DNA of 64,000 nt from contig CM044320.1 of NCBI GenBank assembly GCA_024291935.2, forward strand, positions 56,548,001-56,612,000. The letters run 5' to 3'. This document shows positions 22,161 to 34,207 of the stretch, one piece after another; positions within the stretch are counted from its first letter, which is position 1; every line of letters begins with the position of its first letter. This stretch comes from Okapia johnstoni (lineage: Eukaryota > Chordata > Mammalia > Artiodactyla > Giraffidae). Below the pieces are notes generated by a model that was not told where the DNA came from, ran no database searches, and worked only from the letters and a program-made list of their open reading frames with translations. The position numbers and the translations under genes are program-made.

Positions 22161-22717
22161 TTGCAGCCAGACTTTCCCTTTAGAAAACACTGTTCCTCTC
22201 TCAGGACTTCAGATTTCATTTCTCAACATTGACACCAGTTCAGGAAGAGGAGGTGTAGTCAGGGTGAAAACAGGTACCTGGGGTTGCCTCAGGACTAAGC
22301 AGGGAGGGCTGTGTGTACGGTTGTAGGTGGTGGCATCTTAATAGGATTGATTTTGTGTATTGATGGAAGTCCTCGCTGATCACGTTATTATTCATGGCAA
22401 CAATGTTAGGTAGTTAATAATTTATTACATCCCCCCCCAACTGAATGTAATGGAATGAGAATCTTTATACCAGGGCTATACAAATGTTGTCCTTCTATCT
22501 TATGTAATTGAAGGAACTTTTTGCCAAAGATAATTGCTATCATTAAATATTGATAGAGCATTTTTAAAAAAGTTTCTACTAGTAAAAATGGAAAGAGCAA
22601 CTCTAGGAAATATAATCCTTGTGCACTGGACTTTTCATCATTCAGTGATACCTGGACCTCAAGGAGGAAGAAAATTATTTGGAAGGAGGATGTCTTCTTT
22701 TGTTTTTTAACAGCAGA
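22161..22717. other. No gene seen
   Basis: Unclassified. A run of eight C lies near 22430. Confidence 0.5.
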
Positions 22718-22748
22718 CCCCCCCTTCCCCCACTCCCCCCGGTCCCCC
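22718..22748 (-). other. Strong G-quadruplex motif on the minus strand
   Basis: On the plus strand four C runs of 7, 5, 6 and 5 are separated by tt, act and ggt. The minus strand therefore has four G runs of at least five with 2-3 nt loops, an ideal intramolecular G4 pattern. No gene start is seen beside it. Confidence 0.85.
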
Positions 22749-22854
22749 AGATGCTAATTATTGCCTGAGATGTGAGAGAAGGGAGGCATTTTACAAGGCA
22801 GAATATAAGAAAATTCTAGCACTTTTTTGGGCTGTTTTTTCTTTCTTTCTTTTT

Positions 22855-23192
22855 ATAATTTTATTAATTTATTTTTGGCTGTGCTGGGTCTTCATTGCTG
22901 CTCAGGCTTTTCTCTAGTTCTGGCAAGTGGGGGTTACTTCCTAGTTGCAGTACATGGATTTCTCATTGTGGTGGCTTTTCTTGTTGTGGAGCACAAGTTC
23001 ATTCAGGCTTCAATAATTGTGGCACATGGGCTCAGTCGTTGTGGCTTCCCGGCTCTAGAGGACAGGCTCTACAGTTGTGGTGCTCAGGTTTAGTTGCTCC
23101 AGGACATGTGGGATCTTCTTGGATCAGGGATCAAATCTGTGTCTCTTGCATTGGAAGGTAGATTCTTTATCACTGAGCCACCAGGGAAGCCC
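22855..23192 (-). mobile_element. CHR-L type SINE
   Basis: The reversed element reads 'tttttggctgtgctgggtct', 'ttctcattgtggtggctttt', 'ggatcagggatcaaatctg', and ends 'gagccaccagggaagccc' at 23192, the tRNA-like head. Long frames across it are by-products of its composition. Confidence 0.85.
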
Positions 23193-23322
23193 TTTTATTT
23201 ATTTTTTAATTGGAGGATAATTGCTTTACAATGTGTGGTACAACAACACGAATTAGTCATTATATATATGTATCTCCTCCCTCCTGAGCCTTCCTCCCAT
23301 CCCCCCATCCCAACCGTCTAGG
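23193..23322 (-). mobile_element. L1 3' end, 5' truncated
   Basis: T-rich tail, then 'ttggaggataattgctttac' and 'atgtatctcctccctcctg', the reversed terminal sequence of the bovine L1 (compare its sense copy at 36580-36683). Confidence 0.75.
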
Positions 23323-24577
23323 TTAACACTTTAAAATAGCAAACCAAAGTATAACTGTGTGTCTTCTATAACTGAAAGCATGCTGCCTAGAAAAGAGTGC
23401 GTAGAGAAAGTGTAGAAGCAAGGCTAACTTGAAGAAGGCAAAAGTCTCTGACATCACTACACAGAATGGGGTCTCAAGCTTGAACATCTCAAACCGTGGT
23501 AGGCCCTGGACAGATGAAAGCAAAGGAAATTGTCAGCAGGAAGGGACCTTGTCGACCGCAATAGAAGGAGCAACAGTCAAACCCTGGAATCCTGTCCTGC
23601 AGGGCTTTGGCTTGTCTTGAGAAAGGCACAGACTCCATCCTTTTTGCTCCTGTCCCAGGTTAATCTTGGAATGGTATTCATTTTTATAAGAATAAAATGA
23701 ATTCACTCACTCACTTTCTCTTCCCCAAAAGGGTTTAAAGATGTTGATGGAACATCAAGGGTGAACTTGAATGGAGGAAAATAACTTACAAATGGGTAAC
23801 ATAGAGACTCAAGCAGGAGACTGCCCCTGGGATGAGAGAGGGGACAGGTTTGTCTTGTTATCATGGCGATGGCATGCTATGATGGTGGTTGGAAGCTAAC
23901 ACAAAATTGCTCTGTGTGTGTAGGGGTAGTTCACTGTAATCTCCTACCACTGGGTCAGTTTGCAGCCACTTTTAAGGCTTTGCAGATTTGGAGGGGATGT
24001 GTGTTTCATTTTGGGAAATTTAAAGGGCTCCCTTACATTTAGATGCCCCTGGAACCCCCCAGTCTGGTTTTGAATATTTTAGTGAATGAATGGCAGAGCT
24101 CGTTGGCTGGCGACACGAACACACACACTTCTTCCTTCCTGATTTCATTAAGTCAGCGTAGCCCTCGGATCCCAGAGGCTGGCAGCCTGGGGATGTCCCC
24201 CCATTGGTTTTGTCAAGGCAGTGTTGGGATTTTTGGGGGGCATCTTTTACCAAGTTTCAATGTTTTCTCAGGTACATCTTGATGATATAAGACCTAGAAG
24301 AAAAAGGAAATCTTATTGGGACTGAAAACACACACACACAACATTTGAAATAAATTGAGTATTTTAAAATTGGATGGTAGCAAGGGAGAGCTTAGGACTG
24401 TGGATATTAAGTACTATGTTAACTTCATATGACTTACACAGATGTGCAAAGCAAATGGAATTTCTTTGTTTCCTAAATCTGATGTGATCTTCCTTACCAG
24501 ACCATACTCAGCTGGATGGGGGTAGGTAGTGGGAGGTATGGAAATTAATTTTAACTTGTCAGTTTATGCTATCCCTG
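23323..24577. other. No gene seen; unclassified DNA
   Basis: Frames at 23429-23620 and 24020-24282 lack recognisable domains, and the latter two overlap on opposite strands. No recent repeat recognised. Confidence 0.5.
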
Positions 24578-25620
24578 TTGTTCAGTCCCTCAGTCATATC
24601 CAACTCTGTGCAACCCCATGGACTGTAGCATGCCAGGTTTCCCTGTTCTTTACCATCTCCCAGAGTTTGCTCAAACTCATGTCCATTGAGTCAGTAATGC
24701 CATCCAACCATTTCTTCCTGTGTTGACCCCTTCTCCTCCTGCCTTCAATCTTTCCCAGCATCAGTGTCTTTTCCAATGAGTCAGTTCTTCACATCAGGTG
24801 GCCAAAGTATTGGAGCTTCGGCTTCAGCATCAGTCCTTCCAATGAATATTCGGGACTGATTTCCTTTAGGATGGACTGGTTGGATCTCCTTGCAGTCCAA
24901 GGGACTCTCAAGAGTCTTCTCCAACACCACAGTTCAAAAGCATCAATTTTTGATGCTCAGCTTTCTTTATGGTCCAACTCTCACATCCATACATGACTAC
25001 TGGAAAAACCATAGCTTTGACTATACAGACCTTTGTTGGCAAAGTAACGTCTCTGCTTTTTAATAAGCCATAGCTTTTCTTCCAAGGAGCAAACGTCTTT
25101 TAATTTCATGGCTACAGTCACCATCTGCAGTGATTTTGGAGCTCCAGAAAATAAAGTCTCACTGTTTCCATTGTTTCTCCATCTATTTGCCATGAAGTGA
25201 TGGGACCAGATGTCATAATCTTAGTTTTTTGAATGTTGAGTTGTAAGCCAGCTTTTTCACTCTACTCTTTCACATTCATCAAGAGGCTCTTTAGTTCCTC
25301 TTCACTTTCTGCCATAAGGGTGGTGTCATCTGCATATCTGAGGTTATTTGTATTTCTCCCAGCAACCTTGATTCCAGCTTGTGCCTCATCCAGCCCTGCA
25401 TTTCTCATGATGTACTCTGCATATAAGTTAAATAAGCAGGGTGACAATATACAGCCTTGATGTACTCCTTTCCCAATTTGGAGCCAGTCCATTGTTCCAT
25501 GTCCGGTTCTAACTGTTGCTTCTTGACCTGCATACAGGTTTCTCAGGAGGCAGGTAAGGTGGTCTGGTATTCCCATCTCTTGAAGAATTTTCCACAGTTT
25601 TTTGTGATCCACACAGTCAC
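24578..25620 (-). mobile_element. BovB LINE copy D, 3' third
   Basis: The copy runs from the BovB 3' tail (ttgttcagtccctcagtc) back to the FDCVDH codons, where it is 5' truncated. A near match, gctatccctg at 24568-24577 and gctatctctg at 25631-25640, could be a target duplication, but 10 bases of unexplained sequence separate the right copy from the element. Confidence 0.93.
25262..25612 (-). pseudogene. BovB copy D RT fragment
   Basis: The 116-codon frame begins just after RT motif A (DHKKLWKIL), includes QGCILSPCLFNLYAEY and the catalytic YADDT, and stops after SLLMNVKE. Motif A is lost by 5' truncation, so it is inactive. Confidence 0.9.
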
Positions 25621-26078
25621 AAAGATATAGGCTATCTCTGTACCTTTGGGTTTAAATATCTTCCCTTGGTGACTAAGTCCCCTTTGGGTAACTATTCAAT
25701 CTTTTAGAGGCTCGTCCCTCCTGCCCCTCCTCCTCTAAGATGATACTTAGGTAGATCAAAGGGTGAGGCACGTGTGACCTCCTGTCAGCAGGGGAGAGGT
25801 GGGAATTTCAGAGCCATGCATGTTCTTTGGCTCCTCACTGATCTTCTCTATGCTGTGGCTGCTCCGTCTGTTCCCTGTGCTACTGTTGGAGATGGGCCCC
25901 TCTGGTCATTTGGATGTCAGATCTCCAATATTGAGTTCTTGCTTTTGCCTTTGATCATGAAGTTCTTTCTGAAGCAACTGTTTTGTCCTAATTACAGTCC
26001 TTCACAAATCCCTTCTGGTCTCTGAACCCCTGTTCCAGAGCAGGTGGGAGGTCCAAGATCTCTTGGATGTCTTTAAAA
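25621..26078. other. No gene seen
   Basis: The frame at 25774-26025 (83 codons) has a hydrophobic beginning but no recognised family. I treat it as chance. Confidence 0.45.
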
Positions 26079-26161
26079 AGTTTTTATTTAAGTGTAGTTG
26101 ATTTACAGTGTTGTGTTAGTATCAGGTGTACAGCAAAGTGATTCAGTTCCATATATATGTG

Positions 26162-26329
26162 TGTACTCAGTTGTTCAGTTGTGTCTGACTGTCTGTCCAT
26201 GGAATTTTCCATTTAAGAATACTGGACTGGGTTGCCATTTCATCCTCCAGGGGATCTTCCTGATCCAGGTATTGAACCTGCGTTGGCAGGAAGATTCTTT
26301 ACTACTGAGTCATCTGGGAATCATGTGCG
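26162..26329 (-). mobile_element. Bov-tA SINE nested in L1 3' end
   Basis: Tail 'agttgttcagttgtgtctg' at left and the tRNA-like head 'ttactactgagtcatctggg' at right, with 'ggggatcttcctgatccag' between. Confidence 0.85.
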
Positions 26330-26349
26330 CACACACACACACACACACA
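26330..26349. repeat. CA microsatellite (10 units)
   Basis: Uninterrupted (CA)10 next to the head end of the nested SINE. It belongs to the L1 3' end, which often has a TA/CA tract at this place. Confidence 0.9.
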
Positions 26350-26430
26350 TTCTTTTTCAGTTACTTTTTCATTAGATGTTGTTCCAAGATGCTTAGTACA
26401 GTTCCTTGTGCTGTATAGTCAGTCCTTGCT

Positions 26431-27061
26431 GGTTGCACACCTTGCTCAAGCCTCTGGAAGCCAGGAGCACCGCCAGGCCTCCTCTGTCTAAGCTCCTCCC
26501 TCTATCAGGACTGGACTTCATTCCCATGCTACTTAGGATGAAACCCTCCCTGTAGCCTCATAGGCTTCCCAAGCTCTGATTGGGAAAGCAAGCCAAACCA
26601 CAGGTCCTGCCAAAAGCTCTCATGCTTCTCTGTGTCTGTTTGTTTGGATGTTTCTATCATGACTCCTACTCCTCGGATCCCACTTCAGAGGGGACAGGGA
26701 AGTCACGGGCATTTGACCTCTCCTCCTTGTATTGCACTGGGATCTAGAAATGGGAGCCTTTCCGTTTTCTCTTCCTGTGTGGAAGGGCCTTCCTCCATGT
26801 CACATTCTCCTCCTTCCTGATGTGGTGTTGACTCTCCCCTCCCACTGTACCTTCATGCTCCCTGGCATATGAAGTAGCTGTCAGGGAACATAAACCATGT
26901 ATCAGTAAGAGTTTCATAAATGTTTTCCCAGTTAAGTGCACATTAGAAGAAAGTGGGAGCCCCTGTCGTCCTTAAACTGTGGAAGTTTTCTGTCATAACA
27001 TTTGTTGGGAATGAAAGAGATGTGGCAGCTGATCAAATACTATTTACAGTTTTACTGAAGG
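26431..27061. other. No gene seen
   Basis: Frames at 26632-26820 and 26744-26941 are on opposite strands and unrelated to known proteins as far as I can see. Confidence 0.5.
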
Positions 27062-27263
27062 TGAAAAGGTGAAAGTGAAAGTCATTCAGTCATGTCTGAC
27101 TCTTTGTGACCCCATGTACTATACAATCTATGGAATTCTCTAGGCCAGAATACAGGTGTGGGTAGCCTTTCCCTTCTCCAGGGGATCTTCCCAACCCAGG
27201 AATCAAACTGGGGTCTCCTGCATTGCAGGCGGATTCTTTATTAAATGAGCTATGAGGGAAGCC
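27062..27263 (-). mobile_element. Bov-tA SINE
   Basis: Tail 'gtgaaagtgaaagtcattc' at left, body 'cttccctt'-type text, 'aacccaggaatcaaactgg' and head ending gggaagccc at right. Confidence 0.87.
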
Positions 27264-27749
27264 CAACTTAAACATTAAAATCATGAATGTAGAAACTGGA
27301 AACTTTTTGCCTCTGCAAATTGAGCATCCACAGTTTTGTGTTAGAAACTACTATTTACACCCCGTTTTCAGAAATTAATGCCGTAAAGTCTTGGGGAGAA
27401 ATAAAAATACCCTTGGGCTGGCAGTGTTCATGCTTGGTTTTGGCACATTTACGGAGCATTCGCAGGAAATAATTGCAAGTTCACCCAATATGATCTGTGG
27501 GTGTGATTCAGACGAGCTCTCAAGAGCATAGAATGCTTTCAGCCATGGATATCAGTGATTTTGTGCCTGAAGGGAGTGGAAATAATTAGATATTAAGGCA
27601 CAGGTTTTTATCTTTTTTTGGGAATCAAAATAGTAGGAGATGTATTTTTAGGTTTTAAGGATTTGAGTTGTGTTAGTTTTGTTTGCTGAATCTTGGTAAT
27701 AATAACATTTCATTTTGTGGGGGAATAGTAGGAGAAAGAAAGGGCTTAG
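27264..27749. other. No gene seen; left flank of the bovine L1
   Basis: Unclassified. The last bases, aaagggcttagg at 27739-27750, resemble aaagggtttgg at 36681-36691 just beyond the first L1 A-rich end. This is a weak candidate target duplication. Confidence 0.45.
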
Positions 27750-29230
27750 GGCAGAGAACAAGACAGCAGAGGAGTAGGTGGACATGGAGTACATCTCTCT
27801 CCATGGATACATCAGGAACACACCTTCAGACACAGAAGTTCATGCAGAACATCAGCTGAGAGCAGACAGGAGTACCTCACCAGTGAAAAAGAGTATATAG
27901 AACCACTCAAAACTCAGTAGAAAGAAGGAACTAGGGGGAAAAAACAGGAGCGTTAGTAGGAACGGACCTGCCCTCGGTGGGTGGGGGAACTGAAGCAGGG
28001 GGTCTGATTCCCACATCGAGGCAATTGTCTGAGTCAGAGGAGAAACATTTAAGGCTGAGAGTGAAACAGCTGATCTGTGGCAGCCTAAATGGAATGAGAA
28101 TCAGACAGTACTTGCTGCAGCCATACATACCCCGGACAGGGATGCTGGTCCCCTGGAAGGCGCAGCGGCTGCGAGCTGTAGTTTAGGGACTGTGGAGCAA
28201 TCCCAGGGTGAGGGCTGCTGTTGACTGTGGAGAGATGGATCGACAGGAAGTGAGGGAGGAGATTGTGGTGGGAAATGCCTGTGGAGGAAAGCCCGGCAGC
28301 CATGGCAGCAAGGCGATACTGCCATGTGCATGAGCCATCACCATAGTCCAACACCAGCATTGGCAGCTGACAATAGGAGAAGGACCCATCAAACAGGAAC
28401 TACAGAGTAGGACCCCACCTAGTGTGCCCTCTAAGTGCCTGACATGGAGTGGACCCCAGCCATGGGGGCCTCCTCGTGACATGCCAAAACAACGGAGAAG
28501 GACCCCCCAAAGAGAGCCCTCTTCCTGAATGGCCTGCCAAAGAGGCAAGATCGCCTGCTACAAGAGGCTCGAAAAAAGACCCTGATAGAGCCATAACTCC
28601 TGCAGCAGAGGTGGTCCTGTGTCCTTGCACACTTGGCACCACCAGGGTCCCCACAAGCCAAGCAGCAGTGCCACCTTCACTCTCAGCTCTCGCTGGGGCA
28701 GAGCTGCCACAGGCAAAAAAGATCTTGCATCTATCTATGCACACAGGATCACTTCAGTCATGTTCAACTCTTTGTACCCTGAAGACTGTGGCCTTCCAGG
28801 CTTCTCTGTCAGGGAGGGGAGTTCTCCAGGCAAGAATACTGGAACATATTGGCCAATACTGATTGCCACACACTTCTAGACCAATATATTTCCTGCTTCC
28901 CTAGCCGCCAACTCCCCTGAGTACCTAGTGCTGCCAGAAGACCCGGCATCACCCAACTACTAGTAGCACCCTGTGCAGGATGCCTCATCTAAACAACAAT
29001 CAAAAATACAAACCCAATCTTCAGCAGACAGGATTACCACCTCACTCAGCCTTGCCCAACAGGGGAAAAACAAACAAACAAACAAAGAACTCAGCACAAA
29101 TCTCACCCTATAAGAAGCTTATACAAGCCGCTGGACCAACCTTAGGAGGGCAGAAACCAAAAAGAAGGAAGAATTCAACCTTGAAGCCTGGGAAAAGGAG
29201 ACCTCAAACACAATAAGTTAAAAAAAAATA
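27750..29230 (+). promoter_or_regulatory. L1 5' UTR (internal promoter region)
   Basis: It opens with 'gcagagaacaagacagcaga' and 'gtggacatggagtac' and is more GC-rich than its surroundings, as L1 5' UTRs are. In L1 this region carries the internal pol II promoter. Several frames without family resemblance cross it on both strands, including 28449-28862 (sense) and 28183-28548 and 28085-28360 (antisense). Confidence 0.8.
28742..28850 (+). repeat. BovA-like segment inside the L1 5' UTR
   Basis: The text 'cttcagtcatgttcaactct', 'gaagactgtggccttccagg' and 'ctccaggcaagaatactgg' is SINE-like, yet it lacks a tRNA head and target duplication and runs smoothly into L1 5' UTR sequence. I believe this segment belongs to the L1-BT 5' UTR itself. 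Confidence 0.6.
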
Positions 29231-30117
29231 ATGAAAAGGCAGAGAAATGCTATGCAAATGAAAGAACAAACTAGAAACACAGAAGTCCAGATAAATGAAG
29301 AGGAAATAGGCAAACTACCTGAAAAAGATTCAGAATAATGATAGTAAAGATGATCCAAAACCTTGAAAACAAAATGAAGAAAATGCAAGAATCAATTAAC
29401 ACAGACCTAGCAAATTAAAGAATAAACACACAGAGACAAGCAACACAATTGTTGAAACTAAAAATACTCTGGAAGGAATCAATAACAGAATATCTGAAGC
29501 AGAAGAATGAATCAGTGAGCTGGAATATAAAATGGTGGAAATAACTTCTGAAGAGCAGAATAAAGTAAAAAGAACAAAAAGAATGAGGGTAGTATCAGAA
29601 ACCTTGAGACAATATCAAACACACCAACATTTGAATTATAGGGGTCCCAGAAGAAGAAGAGAAAAAGAAAGGGTATGAGAAAATTTTTTAAGAGATTATA
29701 GTTGAAAATTTCCTCAACATGGAAAAGGAAATAGCCAATCAAATCCAAGATGCACAAAGAGTCCCAAACAGGAAAAACCCAAGGAGAAACATGTCAAGAC
29801 ACGTACTAATCAAACTAACAAAGACTAAACACAAAGAAAGAATATTAAAAGCAGCAAGGGAGAAACAACAAGTAACATACAAGGGAAACCCCATACGCTT
29901 AACAGCTGATCTTTCAGCAGAATCTCTGTAGGCCAGAGGGAATGGCAAGATATATTTAAAGTACTGAAAGGGAAAACTACAACCAATATTACTGTACCCA
30001 GTAAGGATCTCATTCAAAATTGATGGAGAAATCAAAAGATTTTCAGACAAGCAAAAGTTAAGAGAATTCAGTACCACCAAACCAGCTTTACAACAAATGT
30101 TAAATGGGCTTATATAG
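29231..30117 (+). pseudogene. L1 ORF1 (RNA-binding chaperone) remnant
   Basis: It begins at an ATG reading MKRQRNAMQMKEQTRNT and ends at REFSTTKPALQQML plus stop at about 30117. The longest clean piece, 29719-29931, holds the C-terminal RNA-binding region (ANQIQDAQRVP, TKHKERILKAAREKQQ, PIRLTADLSAESL). It ends at a premature TAG where Gln is usual. A one-base loss at about 29938 and further shifts follow. The first half also has stops. In L1 this protein trimerises by a coiled coil and coats the element RNA. Confidence 0.88.
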
Positions 30118-30173
30118 TCAAGAAATACAAGAGAAGAAAAAGATCTCCAAAATCAACCCCCAAAATTAAGAAA

Positions 30174-32350
30174 ATGGCAATAGGAACATACATATCAATA
30201 ATTACTTTAAGTGTAAATGGATTAAATGTTCCAACCAAAAGTCACAGACTGGCTGAATGGATACAAAAACAAGACCCATATTTATGCTGTCTACAAGAAA
30301 CCCACTTCAGCCCTCAAGACACATCTAGACTGAAAAAAGATGGAAAAATATATTCCATGCCCATGGGAAGCAAAAGAAAGCTGGAGTAGCAATCCTCATA
30401 TCAGACAAAATAGACCTTAAAATAAAGAAGATTACAAGAGATAAGGAAGGACACTACATAATGATCAAAGGATCAATACAAGAAGAAGACATAACAATTG
30501 TAAACATCTATGTACCCAACATAGGAGCACCTCAATACATAAGAGAAACACTAACAGACATAAAAGGAGAAATTGACAGTAACACAATAATAGTTGGAGA
30601 CTTTAACACCCCACTCACACCAATGGATAGATCATCAAAACACAAAACTAATAAGGAAACACAAGTCTTAAATGATACATTAGATGAGATGGATCTCATT
30701 GATATCTTCAGGACATTCTATCCAAATGCAGAGGAATACACCTTCTTCTCAAGTGCACATGGAACATTCTCCAGGATGGGCCACATCTTGGGTCACAAAT
30801 CAAAACTCAGTAAATGTAAGAAAATTGAAATCATATCAAGCATCTTCTCCGACCACAGCACTAAGAGACTAGATATCAATTACAAGAAAAAAACTGTAAG
30901 AAACAACAAACACATGGATATTAAACAGCACTTTTCTAAATAACCAACAGGTTACTGAAGAAATCAAAAGGGAAATCAAAATAGTTCTAGAAACAAATGA
31001 CAATGAAAACACGACAACTCAAAACCTATGGGATACAACAAAAGCAGTCCTAAGAGGGAAGTTTATAGCAATACAATCCTACCTCAAGAAACAAGAAAAG
31101 CATCAAATAGACAACCTAACTCTACACCTAAAACAACTGGAAAAAGAAGAACAAAAATCCCCAAAATTAGTAGAAGGAAAGAAATCATAAAGATCAGAGC
31201 AGAAATAATTGAAGAAGAAATAAAAGAAACAGTCGTAAAGATGAATAAAACCAAAAGCTGGTTCTTTGGAAGATAGACAAAATGGACAATCCTTTAGCCA
31301 GACTCATCAAGAGAAAAAGAGAGAAGAATCAAATCAACAAAATTAGAAAGAAAAAGGAGCGGTTACAACAGACAATGCAGAAATACAAAGGATTATAAGA
31401 GACTACTATGAACAACTATACGGCAATAAAATGGATAACCTGGAAGAAATGGACAGATTCTTAGAAAAGTTCAATCTTCCAAGACTGAACCAGGAAGAAA
31501 TAGAAATTATGAACAACCCAATTACAAGCACTGAAATTGAAGCTGTGACCAAAAATCTTCCCCCAAATCAAAAGCCCAGGACCAGATGGCTTCACAGGAG
31601 AATTCTATCAAACATTTAGAGAAGAGCTAGTGCCTATCCTTCTAAAACTCTTTCAAAAAAATTGCAGAGGAAGAAACACTTCCCAACTCATTCTACGAGG
31701 CCACCATCACCTGGATACCAAAACCAAAAGAAACACAAAAAAAGAAAACTACAGGCCAATATCACTGATGAACATAGATGCAAAAATCCTTAACAAAATT
31801 TTAGCAAACAGAATTCAGCAACACATCAAAAAACTCATGCACCTTGATCATGCACCTTTACCTTAACACGGTAAAGGGCATATATGAATAGCCAACAGCA
31901 AACATTATTCTCAGTGGTGAAAAACTGAAAGCGTTCTCCCTAAGATCAGGAACAAGATGAAGGTATCCATTTTCACCACTATTATTCAACATAGTTCTGG
32001 AAGTCCTGGTTACAGCAACCAGATAAGGAAAAGAAATAAAAAGGATCCAGATCAGAAAAGAAGAAGTAAAGCTCTCGTTGTTTGCAGATGACATGATACT
32101 GTACATACAAAACCCTAAAGGTAGTATGAGAAAATTACTAGAGCTAATCAGTGAATTTAACAAAGTTGTAGGATACAAAATAAATACACAATGCAATATA
32201 TTGCATTTCTGTATACTAACAATGAAAATTCAGAAAGAGCAATTAAGGAATCAACCCCATACACCACTGCAACAAAAAGAATTAAATATCTAGGAATAAA
32301 CTTACCTAAGGAGACAAAAAGAATTGTACACAGAAAAATTATAAGGATAT
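30174..32350 (+). pseudogene. L1 ORF2 5' part: endonuclease and first half of RT, broken
   Basis: Frames in order are: 30174-30389 (endonuclease N terminus, NGLN, CCLQETHF with the catalytic Glu), 30461-30943 (VNIYVPN, IIVGDFNTPLT, FSDHST near the end), 31028-31276, 31431-31619 ([13 protein letters not shown]), 31630-31866 ([19 protein letters not shown]) and 32078-32293 ([13 protein letters not shown], the catalytic RT motif). A deletion at about 31850-31858 joins the segment before VGFIPG to the one after motif A, so the first catalytic RT Asp block is absent. The BovB insertion ends this part. Confidence 0.92.
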
Positions 32351-32876
32351 GAATGTGGTGAACATGAATTTAACTAAAATGGACAGAATTACCATTATGT
32401 CTACTACTGTGGGCAAGAATCCCTTAGAAGAAATGGAGTGGCCATCATAGTCAACAAAAGAGTCTGAAATGAAGTACTTAGGTGCAATCTCAAAAACGAC
32501 AGAATGATCTCTGTTTGTTTTCAAGGAAAACCATTCAGTATCACAGTAATCCAAGTCTATGCCCCGATCAGTAATGCTGAAGAAGCTGAAGTTGAACGGT
32601 TCTATGAAGACCTACAAGATCTTTTAGAATTAACACCCCCAAAAGATGTCCTTTTCATTACAGGGGACTAGAATGCAAAAGTAGGAAGTCAAGAAATACC
32701 TGGAGTAACAGGCAAATTTGGCCTTGGAGTACAGAATGAAGCAGAGCAAAAGCTAATAGAGTTCTGGCAAGAGAACGCACTGGTCATAGCAAACACCCTC
32801 TTCCAACAACACAAGAGAAGACTCTACACATGGATATCACCGATGGTCAACACCGAAATCAGATTGATCATATTCG

Positions 32877-33425
32877 TTGCAGCCAAAGATGGAGAAGTTC
32901 TATACAGTCAGCAAAACAAGACTGGGAGCAGACTGTGGCTCAGATCACGAACTCCTTATTGCCAAATTCAGACTTAAATTGAAGAAAGCAGGGAAAACCA
33001 CTAGACCATTCAGGTATGACCTAAATCAAATCCCTTATGATTATACAGTGGAAGTGACAAATAGATTCAAGACACTAGACCTAATACACAGAGTGCCTGA
33101 AGAACTATGGACGGAGGTTTGTGACATTGTACAGGAGTCAGGGATCAAGGCCATCCCCTTTCAAAAGAAATGCAAAAAGCCCAAATGGTTGTCTGAGGAC
33201 GCCTTACAAATAGGTGTGAATAGAAGAGAAGTGAAAGGCAAAGGAGAAAAGGAAAGATATACCCATTTGAATGCAGAGTTCCAAACAATAACAAGGAGAG
33301 ATAGGAAAGCCTTCCTCAGTGATCAACACAAAGAAATAGAGGAAAACAACAGAATGGGAAAGACTAGAGATCTCTTCAAGAAAATTAGAGATAACAAGAG
33401 AATATTTCATGCAAAATCACTGTGA
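32877..33425 (+). pseudogene. BovB copy E endonuclease end and linker
   Basis: The 182-codon frame holds CGSDHELLIAKF, the Lys-rich KWLSEDALQ and RDLFKKIRDNK segments, and is cut at FHAKSL by the internal deletion. The reading frame before it (32400-32870) is interrupted by stops. Confidence 0.9.
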
Positions 33426-33682
33426 ACAAAGCTAGCGGAGGTGATGGAATTCCAGTTGAGCTATTTCAAATCCTCAAAGATGATGCTGTGAAAGTGCTGC
33501 ACTCAATATGCCAGCAAATTTGGAAAATTCAGCAGTGGCCATAGGACTGGAAAAGGTCAGTTTTCATTCCAATCCCAAAGAAAGTCTATGCCAAAGAATG
33601 CTCAAACTACCGCACAATTGCACTCATCTCACACGTTAGTAAAGTAATGCTCAAAATTCTCCAAGCTAGGCTTCAATAGTAT

Positions 33683-34207
33683 GTGAACTGTGAACTTCCA
33701 GATGTTCAAGCTGGATTTAGAAAAGGCAGAGGAACCAGAGATCAAATTACCAACATCCGTTGGGTCATAGAAAAAGCAAGAGCATTCCAGAAAAATATCT
33801 ACTTCTGCTTTATTGACTATGCCAAAGCCTTTGACTGTGTGGACCACAAGAAACTCTTGAAAATTCTGAAAGAGATGGGAATACCAGATCACCTGGCCTG
33901 CCTCTTGAGAAATCTGTATGCAGGTCAGGAAGCAACAGTTACAACTGGACATGGAGCAACAGACTGGTTCCAAATAAGAAAAGGAGTATGTCAAGGCTGT
34001 ATATTGTCACCCTGCTTATTTAACTTATATGCAGAGTACATAGTGAGAAATGCTGGGCTGGATGAAGCACAAGCTGGAATCAAGATTGCCGGGAGAAATA
34101 TCAATAACCTCAGATATGCAGATGACACTACCCTTATGGCAGAAAATGAAGAAGAACTAAAGAGCCTCTTGATGAAAGTGAAGAGGAGAGTGAAAAAGCT
34201 GGCTTAA
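33683..34207 (+). pseudogene. BovB copy E reverse transcriptase fragment
   Basis: The 174-codon frame contains GFRKGRGTRDQ, FIDYAKAFDCVD, CQGCILSPCLFNLYAEY and YADDT, so both catalytic motifs are intact. A one-base change near 34180 (KVKRRVKKLA) shifts the frame and ends it. Confidence 0.92.

Larger units (their letters stand above)
26079..26430 (-). mobile_element. Old L1 3' end carrying a nested SINE
   Basis: Reversed L1 3' text: 'gtgtagttgatttacagtg', 'gtacagcaaagtgattcag', then after the SINE 'ttctttttcagttac' and 'agttccttgtgctgtatag'. The two halves are collinear once the SINE is removed. Confidence 0.75.

Noticed and set aside
22827..23321. Three overlapping frames of 75-88 codons
   Set aside because: All fall in the CHR-L SINE and the L1 3' end.
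24568..25640. gctatccctg / gctatctctg as a firm target duplication for BovB copy D
   Set aside because: One mismatch and 10 unexplained bases between the element end and the right copy.
25774..26025. 83-codon frame with hydrophobic start
   Set aside because: No family match and no supporting gene structure.
28449..28862. 137-codon sense frame that might be a gene
   Set aside because: It lies within the L1 5' UTR, ends in the BovA-like segment and has no recognised domain.
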